Below are positions 37,248-45,879 of a DNA stretch of 64,000 nt, in pieces. Each line of letters begins with the position of its first letter. Within the stretch, counting starts at the first letter, position 1. Origin of the DNA: Streptomyces sp. MST-110588. Its GTDB lineage: Bacteria; Actinomycetota; Actinomycetes; Streptomycetales; Streptomycetaceae. The stretch spans positions 1,860,001 through 1,924,000 of the forward strand of contig NZ_CP074380.1 in assembly GCF_022695595.1 (NCBI RefSeq). Direction: 5' to 3'. A program made the translations under genes and the position numbers. Under the pieces are notes generated by a model that saw only the letters and a program-made list of their open reading frames with translations, had not been told where the DNA came from and did not search any database.

Positions 37248-39088
37248 TCACAGGCCGTGGAGCGGATTGGGGACGGTGCCGTGTACGGCCGCGTGCGGAC
37301 GTGCCGCGCGGTCGCGGTAACCGTCCAGATGGAGCCGGTTGCGGTTCAGGCACAGCCGCTCGATGCGCGGGGTGAGCAGGTCGAAGGTCTCGTGCCGTTC
37401 CTTCAGGTGCGGGAAGCGTTCCTGATGGCGCAGGATCTCCGCCCGTACGAGTGACCAGAACTCCCCCTCCGGTACGGACAGTTGCCCCTCGCACAGGGGG
37501 GCGAGATAACGGAAGACACCGATGAACAGGCCCGAGTGCAGGAACTGGGTGAGGAAGGCGGGCGGCTCGGTCAGCAGGACGGAGCGGACGTCCTGCGGCA
37601 TGGTCTCGTGCTCCGGGAGCCGTTCGGCACTGGTGTTGACGTCGTCGACGAAGTCCTTGACGGCCAGGCGGGTGGGGACGTCGTGTTCGTCGAAGACGAC
37701 GATGGCGTTCTCGCCGTGCGGGGAGAAGACCGTGCCGTACTGGTAGAGGAAGTGCAGCAGGGGCGGCAGCAGGGCGGCGAACAGGCGGCGCAGCCACGCC
37801 CGGGGGCCAGGCCGGACCGGTGCACCAGCTCGGCGGTTAAAGCGCGGCCGGACGGGTCGGTCTGGAGCAGCGCGGCCAGGGTCCGGGCGCGCTCGCCGGG
37901 ATCGAGGTACCGGGTGATCGGCTCGCGCCAGATGCAGCCGAGGAGTTCCTTGTACTGGTACGGGACACCGGGCAGCCGGTCGTACAGGGGGTGTTCGACG
38001 GTGACGGACGCGGTCTCGCCCAGCAGGATGACCCGGGTCTCCTCGCGCAGATAGCGGTCGGCGTCCCGCAGGCCGAGCACCCAGGAGGTGACGGCGGGGG
38101 CGGCGATGGTGCGCTCGGTCGGCAGACCGCGCCACACAAGGGTGTTGAGGATGGACAGCGGCAGCTTGACCGTACGGGCCTGCGGACGGCTGGCGTTGAG
38201 GAAGGTGCGGATGGACTGCTGGGGCAGCCGCAGGTCGTTGTCAGTGGGCAGGGGGATGATGGATCTGTCGGCGAGCTGCGGGGCGAAGAGGGGGGCGATC
38301 GTTTCGTCCCACTGCCAGGGGTGGACGGGGAGCCAGAGGTAGTCGTCGGGGTTACGGCCCAGGGAGGAGACGGTGCGGGAGAAGGTGTCACGGGTGCCGG
38401 CGGAGAGTTCTTCGCCGTAGAGACGATCGGGGGTGGCCAGGGCGGGGACGCCCCGGTAGGTGGCGAGGTCACGGCGGGCGGCGAGCCACGGGAGGCGCTG
38501 GGGAAGGCGCGCTTCGGGGGTCCACTGCTCGGCGTCGGCGGTGGAGAAGCCGAGCCGTCCTTTGTTGGCGACCAGCCAGGGGTGGCCGGTCTGATGCCCT
38601 TCGAGGGTCGCGTAGTCCAGGTCGGCGAGTTCGGCCGCGTCGACGGCGGTGGTGTCCAGGCGGAGGTCGGCGGCGAGGGTGGCGGTCAGCTCGCGGATGA
38701 GGTGGCCGGTGGTGTCGCCGGTCAGGTTCAGCACGGTGTCGTGGGCGTGGGCGATGAAGTGGAGGGGGTCGCCGCTGGGGGTGATGGAGTCGGGGTCCAC
38801 GCGCCAGTGCCCGTACGCACCGCGGCGGGCGACGAAGCGGTAGGTGATGTCGCCGGTGAGCCGGAGGCGGTACCGGGCGCAGTTCGCGGGTGCGGCGCCG
38901 ACCGGCGCGCACCTCCCGGGTGGACAGTCATCAGGTGGGGGGCCGCCGGTTGCGGAGCCGTCGGGTGCGGGGCCGTCGAGCTCGGGGGTGATCACTTCTT
39001 CGTACGCGAATTCCGCCAGCATCTTGGCGAGCAGCCGGCGCGCGGCGTGCCGCCAGGCGATGTCCGGAGTGGGGGGTGAAGGGGACAA
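37248..39088 (-). pseudogene. IucA/IucC-type NIS siderophore synthetase, frameshifted
   Basis: ATP-dependent ligase that joins a carboxylate such as citrate to an amine or alcohol. The N-terminal frame from TTG 39088 (GAGGAG 8 nt upstream) has WLPVHPWQWDETIAPLFAPQ and KLPLSILNTLVWRGLPTERT. The C-terminal frame, ending at 37248, has LHFLYQYGTVFSPHGENAIV and VPTRLAVKDFVDDVN, the FhuF-like part. They meet at a G5 run (37802-37806). One added base gives LAPRAWLRRLFAALLPPLL and a continuous protein of about 613 residues. It is last of four genes of an NIS locus. Since the same fault recurs at other G/C runs, the gene is probably intact in the organism. Confidence 0.85.
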
Positions 39089-39275
39089 GGCGGGACTCCT
39101 CGGGTGGGACGAGGTGGGACCGGATCGGCACGGACAGGGGGTGGAGGGCCCGTGAGACGAGGGCCGAAGACGGAGGGCCGGAGTACGGAGGGCTCTGGGG
39201 TGCGGAGGGCTCTGGACTACGGAGGGAGGGGCGCGGCGAGGAGCCTGGGTGCGGGCCGGGGACCGGGCCCGCGGG

Positions 39276-40001
39276 TCAGAGCAGGTGCCGCAGGGCGCGG
39301 TCGCGGATCATCAGGGCCGCGCGCTTGTTGGGCAGGTCGATCTCGGCGCTGTAGCGGAAGCCGGCGCCGAGGAAGGCCGCGACGGAAGGGGTGTTGCGCA
39401 GGTCCGGCTCGGCGACGACCCGGCAGCAGTGCGGGCGGTGGTCCAGTACGAGGTCGGCGACGGCCCGCAGCAGGGTGGTGCCCAGGCCGCGCCCGCGGTC
39501 GGCCACGCCCCCGAGGAGCAGGTGCACGCCGGTGTCGTGCGGGCGGGCCGGGTAGTAACGGGCGACGGGGTCCAGATCGGCCCGGTAGATCTCCCAGTAG
39601 CTCATGGGGACACCGGCCAGGACGCCGAGGCAGGGCACGCTGCGCCCGTCGCCGTCGAGTTGGGCGCGCAGATGGGCGCCGGTGATCTCCGGGGGCCCCG
39701 CCAGCTTCCAGAAGGCGGCCACCGCGGGATCGTTCATCCAGCCGGAGATCAGGCTCAGATCACGGTCGGGACGGACCGGGACGAGCTGGAAGAGGCCGGC
39801 CGACGTGTCGGCGGGACCCCAGGCGGCGAGGTTGTCCAGGAGCGGACCGGCGCACGGCTCGTCGTCCTGGACGGGCGGCCGGCCCCCGTCGGTGAAGAGC
39901 GCGGCGCCGCATGCGGGGGGAAGTCCCAGGTCTTCGGGTGGAAGTCGCAGGTCGAGGGTGTCGTCGGTGCTGGAGCTCGGGCTCGGATCGGAGGGGGGCA
40001 C
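39276..40001 (-). CDS. GNAT-family acetyltransferase of the siderophore locus
   Basis: 241 residues, of the kind that acylates siderophore amines (IucB/RhbD-like). It shows LVPVRPDRDLSLISGWMNDP, VPMSYWEIYRADLDPVARYY, the acetyl-CoA loop LGGVADRGRGLGTTLLRAVA, and NTPSVAAFLGAGFRYSAEID. An N-terminal 70-residue segment is Pro/Ser-rich. GTG at 40001 has AGGAG 9 nt upstream. It lies between the two synthetase genes (70 bp after one, 187 bp before the next), which supports a role in the same pathway. The acyl donor could be acetyl-CoA or a larger acyl-CoA. Confidence 0.88.
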   Translation of the reverse strand: MPPSDPSPSSSTDDTLDLRLPPEDLGLPPACGAALFTDGGRPPVQDDEPCAGPLLDNLAAWGPADTSAGLFQLVPVRPDRDLSLISGWMNDPAVAAFWKLAGPPEITGAHLRAQLDGDGRSVPCLGVLAGVPMSYWEIYRADLDPVARYYPARPHDTGVHLLLGGVADRGRGLGTTLLRAVADLVLDHRPHCCRVVAEPDLRNTPSVAAFLGAGFRYSAEIDLPNKRAALMIRDRALRHLL

Positions 40002-40071
40002 GGCGACGCTCTCCTCTCATGGCCTCATGGGTCATAGGGGGTGGGTAGGAGGAGTACGGGACGGCTGGGGG

Positions 40072-42507
40072 TCATGGGTGCAGGGGGTTGGGGATCGTGA
40101 CGTACACGGACTGGGTGTCGACCGGGCCGACGAGTTCGTCCAGGCCCTGGAGGCGGGTCAGGAGATTGGCCTTGCAGCGCAGGGTGGGTGTGGCCAGGAG
40201 GTGGCCGGGCAGCGGTGAGCGGTGTGCGGCGGGTGCGCCGGCGGCATCGGCGAGGAACCGCCGCAGGGCGGCGAGCAGCACGTCTTCGCGGGCGAGTCCT
40301 TGTGCGCCGAACGCGCCGATGAGCCCGAGGACGTTGTTGATGCCCAGGTAGTAGGCGAAGCGCTCGTCGGTGACGGTGTCGGCGACGAAGGTGTCGCTGG
40401 TGGCGCCGATGCCCGGCAGCCGCCGCTCCAGCTCCTCGCGCCGGGACGCGCGGAAGTAGTAGCCCTGGTTGTCGCGGTAGCGCCCGCCGCTCGGCCAGCC
40501 GTCGGGGTCCAGCAGGACGAGGGTGTTCTGCTGGTGGGCCTCCAGGGCGATGCCCGCGGTGCCGTCGAGCCATAGGACGGGCCGTACGACCGCTTCCAGG
40601 TAGCGCAGGAACCACTCGGCGGCCACGGCGCCCGCGGGCCGGCCGGTACGGGCGGTGAGCGCGCCGATCAGGTCGGCGAGCCGGGAGCGCAGGCCCGGGC
40701 GGCCGGGCCAGGGGCGGGGCGAGGTGAGCGCCGCGATGCACACGGCGTCGTCGTGGGCGGCGAAGGGGTTGTGGCGGATGACGGCGTCCAGGCCGCGCAC
40801 CGGCCGCCCGTCCGCCGTGGTGACGGCCAGCCACGCCGGGTCGCGGACGATGTCGAAGCCCGGGTGAGCCGCCTGCCACTGCTCCGCCAGGCCCGTACGC
40901 AGCAGCCGGTGGACCTCGACGCCCCGCTCCAGCTCCTTGCGGAGGTTCTCCCGGCGCGAGTTGGTGATGCGCAGGCCCAGCGAGAGCTTGAGCATGGCGT
41001 TGGTGCCGGGCCGGCAGACGGTGCGTACGGAGGAGGTGGGGTGCCAGGGCGCGCCGTGCGGGCCGAGGTCGCGCAGCAGCCCGGCGTCGATGAGCGCGGC
41101 GACGTCCGGGCGGTGACGGAGTTCCCGGGCCTGCCAGGGGTGTACGGGCAACAGGGCGTCGCTGTCGGGGAGTTCGAGCGGTGCGCCGGTCAGCCGGGCG
41201 GCGAGCCGGTCGGCCGTGACCGTACGGCCGCGTTCGGTCCACGCCGAGTCGGTGGCCAGTACGGAGCGGTTCACGGCCATCCAGTGGAGCGGGAAGGAGC
41301 CGCGCAGTTCGGGTGAGTACCGGTGGGTCTCGGCCTCGGAGAGCCCTTCCCGGCTTTTGGGGGTGGGGTGGAGCGGATGGCCGAACAGGAGGGACTGCTC
41401 GGCTCCGAGGAAGAGGGACCGGTCGGCGCTTTCGGCGCTTTCGGCGCTTTGGACGTTGGCGATGCGTTCGGCACGGTCGGCCCGCTCGGCATCGGGGCGC
41501 TCGGCATCGGGGCGCTCGCCGGCGGCCGTACGGTCGTCGGTGGGGCGGGCGCGGCGGTCGGCGAGGAAGAGGGCGGTGCAGCGTACGGAGTTGGCGACCC
41601 GGCCGACCAGGTCACTGCCGTCCGCGTCCGGCACCCCGCCACCGCCGTCGCCGCGCACGGCCTCCCGGCGCAGCAGTGCGGCGACGGTGACGGCGTCCAG
41701 CGGGGGGGCGTCGGCCGGGGCGCCTTCCAGCCGGGGGATGCCGAAACGGTGCCAGCCGGTGGGCGACCAGTAGCGGACCGGCAGACGCAGTGCCGTGGCG
41801 CTGGCGTCCAGGGGGATGCGCAGGGTGTGGCCGGCGGGACGGGCGATGCCGCTCTCCCGGACCCAGCAGCGCAGCAGGTTCTCCGTACCGGCGGCGTCGG
41901 CGGCGGTCACCGGGTCGAAATGATCCAGCGGGTCCGGCTGATGCACCGGGTCCGCTTGCTCGGCCGGGTCCGGCTCGCTCGAAGGGCACGGCTCGTGCCG
42001 GGGGGCCGGTTCGTTGAGCACCGCCGACTCGTCCAGCACCACCGGTTCGCTCAGGGGCATGGGGTGGTCGTGCGGCACGTCCGGATCTCCGTACCGTGCG
42101 TCGTCCGCCCCGGCCTCCGCTTCCGCGCCAGGCATACCGGGCGCACCGGGTGTACCGGGCGGACCAGGCGGACCAGGCGGACCAGGCACGCTGACGCACA
42201 GCTCGTCCGCGCCGGCCACCACCGCGCCGGAGCCTTCGGCACCCGGCACCGCGGCGGCCCGTACCTCCCGGCCGCCGCTCCACTCGCCGCACTCCATGGA
42301 CTGCTCACGCTCGACGCGCTCCCCGTACTCCAGCGGCCCCGCGAACTCGCCGGGCCTCGGTACGGACACCCCCTCGGGTTCGTCCCGCAGCCGGCCGCCA
42401 CGGCGCTTCTGTCGCGGTACGGCGGGCTCGATCACCTGGGCCAGGGGTTCGCCGACGGGTGGTCGCTCTTCGGCTGCAGCCCCGTCGGGGCCGGTGTGTT
42501 CGTTCAT
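40072..42507 (-). CDS. IucA/IucC-type NIS siderophore synthetase with long N-terminal extension
   Basis: 811 residues, about 200 longer than usual for the family. The catalytic region starts near residue 210 (LLRCWVRESGIARPAGHTLR) and has LLPVHPWQARELRHRP, MLKLSLGLRITNSRRENLRK, and a C-terminal ALEAHQQNTLVLLDPDGW. The first 200 residues are acidic and Pro/Gly-rich with seven collagen-like Gly-X-Y triplets (GPPGPPGPPGTPGAPGMPG) and EP/DP-rich blocks. ATG at 42507 is 11 bp after the aminotransferase stop, with GAGG 9 nt upstream. It probably makes the first or second amide or ester bond of the siderophore; order is not decidable from sequence. Confidence 0.9.
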   Translation of the reverse strand: MNEHTGPDGAAAEERPPVGEPLAQVIEPAVPRQKRRGGRLRDEPEGVSVPRPGEFAGPLEYGERVEREQSMECGEWSGGREVRAAAVPGAEGSGAVVAGADELCVSVPGPPGPPGPPGTPGAPGMPGAEAEAGADDARYGDPDVPHDHPMPLSEPVVLDESAVLNEPAPRHEPCPSSEPDPAEQADPVHQPDPLDHFDPVTAADAAGTENLLRCWVRESGIARPAGHTLRIPLDASATALRLPVRYWSPTGWHRFGIPRLEGAPADAPPLDAVTVAALLRREAVRGDGGGGVPDADGSDLVGRVANSVRCTALFLADRRARPTDDRTAAGERPDAERPDAERADRAERIANVQSAESAESADRSLFLGAEQSLLFGHPLHPTPKSREGLSEAETHRYSPELRGSFPLHWMAVNRSVLATDSAWTERGRTVTADRLAARLTGAPLELPDSDALLPVHPWQARELRHRPDVAALIDAGLLRDLGPHGAPWHPTSSVRTVCRPGTNAMLKLSLGLRITNSRRENLRKELERGVEVHRLLRTGLAEQWQAAHPGFDIVRDPAWLAVTTADGRPVRGLDAVIRHNPFAAHDDAVCIAALTSPRPWPGRPGLRSRLADLIGALTARTGRPAGAVAAEWFLRYLEAVVRPVLWLDGTAGIALEAHQQNTLVLLDPDGWPSGGRYRDNQGYYFRASRREELERRLPGIGATSDTFVADTVTDERFAYYLGINNVLGLIGAFGAQGLAREDVLLAALRRFLADAAGAPAAHRSPLPGHLLATPTLRCKANLLTRLQGLDELVGPVDTQSVYVTIPNPLHP

Positions 42508-42518
42508 CGGGGTGTGCC

Positions 42519-43910
42519 TCACATGCTCGGCGTGGTGGTCGGGCGGGGCGAGGCCGTGGGCCCGGTGGACGTGCGGACCGCTGCCGCCATGGCGTCGGCG
42601 AGCCGGTCCAGGACCGCCTCCGCCTGTTCGTCGGTGATGGTCAGTGGGGGCAGCAGGCGGACGACGGCGGAGTGCCGTCCGCCCAGTTCGACGATCAGTC
42701 CTCGTCGCAGGCACTCCTGTTGGATCGCCGCGGCCAGCTCCGGAGCGGCGGGCAGCGCACCGGCGTCGTCCGCCGTGGCCCGTACGTCGACGATCTCGAT
42801 GCCGATCATGAGCCCACGGCCGCGCACGTCACCGACGCAGTCGTGTTCCGCGGCGAGCCCGCCGAGCCGCGCGAGCATCCGGGCGCCGAGGTCCGCGGCA
42901 CGCCGGGCGAGGCCGTTCTCCCGTACGTACGCGAGCGTGGCGGCGCCCGCGGCCATGGCGAGCTGGTTGCCGCGGAAGGTTCCCGCGTGGGCGCCGGGGC
43001 GCCAGCAGTCCAGCTCCTCCCGGTAGACGACGACCGCGAGCGGCAGGCTGCCGCCGATGGCCTTGGAGAGAACCAGTACGTCGGGGACGATGCCGCTGTG
43101 TTCGATCGCCCAGAAGGCGCCGGTCCGGCCGACGCCGGTCTGCACCTCGTCCACGATGAGCGGGATGTCCCTGGTGGCGGTGATCTGCCGCATACGCCGC
43201 AGCCAGCTCTCCGGCGCGGGGATCACCCCGCCCTCCCCCTGGACCGGTTCGAGGATCATTCCGGCCGGGTGGGGCACGCCGGCCTTCTGGTCGTCCAGTA
43301 GGTTCTCGGTCCAGCGCGCCGACAGCTCGGCGCCGCGCCCGCCGCCCGTACCGAAGGGGCAGCGGTAGTCGTACGGGTAGGGCAGCCGGGTCACGGTCGT
43401 ATCCGGCGCGCCTCCTGACGCGGCCAGGGCGCCCGCGGTCATCCCGTGGTAGGCGCCGGTGAACGCCAGCAGGCCGTCCCGGCCGGTCGCGGTCCGTACG
43501 AGCTTGAAGGCGGCCTCCACCGCGTCCGTGCCGGCCGGCCCGCAGAACTGGATGCGGGCACGGTCCGCGAACTCCGCGGGGAGGGTGGCGAACAGCTCTG
43601 TGGTGAAGGTGTCCTTGACGGGCGTGGCGAGGTCCAGGACGTGCAGCGGGGCGCCGGAATCCAGGACCGCGCGGATGGCTTCCAGTACGACGGGGTGGTT
43701 GTGGCCCAGGGCCAGGGAACCGGCCCCGGAGAGACAGTCGAGGTAACGGCGGCCGTCGGCACCCTCGATGGTCAGTCCGCGGGCACGTACCGGGACGATG
43801 GGGAGGGAGCGGGCGTACGTGCGGGCAGCGGATTCGCGGAGCGACTGCCGCCGCAGGATGCCCTCGTGAGCCGGGGGCGGCGCCATCGGCAGAGGCTTGG
43901 TCAGGGCCAC
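42519..43910 (-). CDS. Class III aminotransferase (diaminobutyrate-2-oxoglutarate type) of the siderophore locus
   Basis: PLP enzyme that most likely makes L-2,4-diaminobutyrate from aspartate semialdehyde (RhbA/DABA-aminotransferase type). 463 residues. Features: LDCLSGAGSLALGHNHPVVL, FTGAYHGMTAGALAASGG, LILEPVQGEGG-type segment (ILEPVQGEGGVIPAPESW), LIVDEVQTGVGRTGAFWAIE with PLP Asp, and LVLSKAIGGSLPLAVVV with the PLP Lys. GTG at 43910 has AGGAGGA 12 nt upstream, somewhat far; an ATG 7 codons in is the alternative. It is the first gene of the four-gene unit and probably supplies the diamine backbone. No decarboxylase gene follows, unlike rhizobactin-type clusters. Confidence 0.9.
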   Translation of the reverse strand: MALTKPLPMAPPPAHEGILRRQSLRESAARTYARSLPIVPVRARGLTIEGADGRRYLDCLSGAGSLALGHNHPVVLEAIRAVLDSGAPLHVLDLATPVKDTFTTELFATLPAEFADRARIQFCGPAGTDAVEAAFKLVRTATGRDGLLAFTGAYHGMTAGALAASGGAPDTTVTRLPYPYDYRCPFGTGGGRGAELSARWTENLLDDQKAGVPHPAGMILEPVQGEGGVIPAPESWLRRMRQITATRDIPLIVDEVQTGVGRTGAFWAIEHSGIVPDVLVLSKAIGGSLPLAVVVYREELDCWRPGAHAGTFRGNQLAMAAGAATLAYVRENGLARRAADLGARMLARLGGLAAEHDCVGDVRGRGLMIGIEIVDVRATADDAGALPAAPELAAAIQQECLRRGLIVELGGRHSAVVRLLPPLTITDEQAEAVLDRLADAMAAAVRTSTGPTASPRPTTTPSM

Positions 43911-44444
43911 GGCGATTCGGTCCTCCTGCTGCTGAACTGCGTCGGACTGAGGTGCTAGGTGCTAGGTGCTAGGTGCTATTGAGGCGCTACTCAGGTGCTG
44001 AGGTCGTGAGGAACTGCTGCGCTGCTGCTGTTGTTGCTGTTCGCGGTGGCGGTGCTGTTGTGGTGCTGCTGTTGCTGTGGTGGTGCCGGTGTTCTGCTGT
44101 TGCGGTACCGGCCGGGGGCCGCCGGTCCGCTGGCGCGCGGCCTCGCCGTCCCCCGTACGTACCAACGACGCCGCCGACCCGGGATCACGGTCTGACGAAA
44201 GATCGTTGCGGGACGGAACCGGGGACCCGCTCATCACCGTCACCATCAGCACCGGCATAGTGGGGTCTTGCACCTGGACCCTTAAGGTGCATGACAAGCA
44301 GCACACAAGACGCCGCGCATTCCGTTGGCACATCGGTCGCGACGTGCACAGCAGACAGAGCAGACACACCAGTCATAGCAACACAAGTCCGTACAGCACA
44401 GCTTGAACACACACAGAGCTGGAACACACAGGGGGAACTCACCC
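43911..44444. other. Divergent intergenic region with simple repeats and a dyad
   Basis: 534 bp between the siderophore operon and the protease gene. Contents: four 7-bp repeats AGGTGCT (43950-43977); a CTG/TTG-rich tract (about 44015-44105), which would read as Gln-rich on the minus strand; an 11-bp inverted repeat with one mismatch, GTCTTGCACCT (44265-44275) and AGGTGCATGAC (44285-44295); and two direct copies of GCT(T/G)GAACACACA at 44401 and 44418. I found no clear match to an iron-regulator box. The Gln-rich frame 43962-44369 has no leader and is not called. Confidence 0.6.
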
Positions 44445-45632
44445 ATGCGATCCATACGTCGGCCTGTCCTGGCCGCCGCCGCTCTCACCGCCGTGGTGGC
44501 GCTGACCGCGACCGGGTGCGGCCCGGAGAGCTCTCAGGCGGATGGCAAAGCCGACCAGTCCGCGGGGCAGAGCAGCTCGGGCGGGGGTGAGATCAAGATC
44601 CCCCAGGAGATCCAGGACAAGCTGAAGGAACACGGCATCGACCTGGACAAGTGGAAGAACGGCGAGTGGAAGAACTGGTCCAAGGACAAGTGGCTCCGCG
44701 AGGCCGGCGAGTTCATCAACCCGATCATCAAGGACTTCTGGAACCCGGACCGGATCGGTAAGGCCAAGCCGCCGGAGCAGCCCAGCAAGCCCGAGGACAT
44801 CTCCCAGGACCAGGGCAAGACCGACCCGGAGCCGCGGCCCGTCACGGCCCTGCCGGTCAAGACGCCGCTGACCAAGACCGCGCCCGGCGTCGGCCTGCTG
44901 CTGTTCAGCACGCCGCAGGGCAACGCCCAGTGCTCGGCCACGGTGGTCAAGGACCCGGCGCACCCCGGCAAGTCCAACCTGGTGTGGACCGCGGGTCACT
45001 GCGTGCACGCCGGCAAGAACGGCGGTTGGTACCGCAACGTCATGTTCGTGCCGTCCTTCAACCGGACCGGCAAGCCCGCGAGCCAGATGAAGACCACGCC
45101 GTTCGAGGACCGGGTCCCGGCAGGCAAGTGGTGGGCGGACGACATGGCGACCTCCGACCAGTGGATCAAGGACGGCGGCGCCGTTCCGGGCGTGCCGATG
45201 GCTCCGTACGACTTCGCGCTGATGCACGTGAAGTCGGAGGACGGCAGCGGCAAGTCCCTGGAGGAGATGGCCGGCGGGGCGTACAAGGTCGAGTTCAACG
45301 CTCCGGCGATCGGCAAGATCTCGAGCCTGACCGCGCAGGGCTACCCGGCCGAGGCGCCGTTCGACGGCGCGATCCAGGAGCAGTGCACCGACAAGCCGGG
45401 CCGGCTGTCGATGGACGCCAAGAAGCCGACCATGTACCGGATCGGCTGCACCATGACCGGTGGCTCCTCCGGTGGCCCCTGGTTCATCAAGGGCAAGGAC
45501 GGCCAGACCGTGCTGGTGTCCAACATGTCGATGGGCCCGCGGCCCGCTCGCTGGTCGGCCGGACCGCACCTCGGTCCCGAGGCCAAGAGCATGTTCGCCG
45601 CCATGAGCAAGAAGTGGGCGAGCAAGCAGTGA
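44445..45632 (+). CDS. Lipoprotein serine protease (trypsin-like fold)
   Basis: 395 residues. Signal peptide with lipobox: LAAAALTAVVALTATGCGPE, the Cys being the lipidation site. A charged, Lys/Trp-rich spacer follows (HGIDLDKWKNGEWKNWSKDK). The protease domain shows WTAGHCVHAG (His), PYDFALMHVK (Asp) and MTGGSSGGPW (Ser). It therefore acts at the outer face of the membrane. ATG at 44445 has AGGGGGAA upstream; an in-frame ATG 14 codons earlier would spoil the signal peptide. A strong terminator follows. Target unknown; homologues sit next to hflX in other streptomycetes. Confidence 0.88.
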   Translation: MRSIRRPVLAAAALTAVVALTATGCGPESSQADGKADQSAGQSSSGGGEIKIPQEIQDKLKEHGIDLDKWKNGEWKNWSKDKWLREAGEFINPIIKDFWNPDRIGKAKPPEQPSKPEDISQDQGKTDPEPRPVTALPVKTPLTKTAPGVGLLLFSTPQGNAQCSATVVKDPAHPGKSNLVWTAGHCVHAGKNGGWYRNVMFVPSFNRTGKPASQMKTTPFEDRVPAGKWWADDMATSDQWIKDGGAVPGVPMAPYDFALMHVKSEDGSGKSLEEMAGGAYKVEFNAPAIGKISSLTAQGYPAEAPFDGAIQEQCTDKPGRLSMDAKKPTMYRIGCTMTGGSSGGPWFIKGKDGQTVLVSNMSMGPRPARWSAGPHLGPEAKSMFAAMSKKWASKQ

Positions 45633-45674
45633 TCCACGGCGGGGCGCGCTGAAGCGGGCGCCCCGCGCGTATGC

Positions 45675-45714
45675 CACAGGGCCCGCCTCCGGTTTCCCGG
45701 GGGCGGGCCCTGTG
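45675..45714. terminator. Bidirectional terminator
   Basis: CACAGGGCCCGCC (45675-45687) pairs perfectly with GGCGGGCCCTGTG (45702-45714), between the converging protease and hflX genes. Confidence 0.9.
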
Positions 45715-45879
45715 CTTCTGTGCTGTGTGCTGCTGTCCCTGTCGTACGGCTGACGCGGTGCCCTTACGGGGACACGGAAACGGACACGGACGCGGGAACG
45801 CAAACGGACGGCGACGGCGGATTCGACGGCAGCGGCGGCGGCAGCGAGTGCGCCGGGCCGCCGCCGCCCGCCGACCCCG

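Noticed and set aside
43962..44369. A minus-strand frame with a Gln-rich stretch (PQQQNTG, EQQQQQQR).
   Set aside because: No ribosome site, no homologue I recognise, and the Gln run follows from a CTG/TTG simple repeat.
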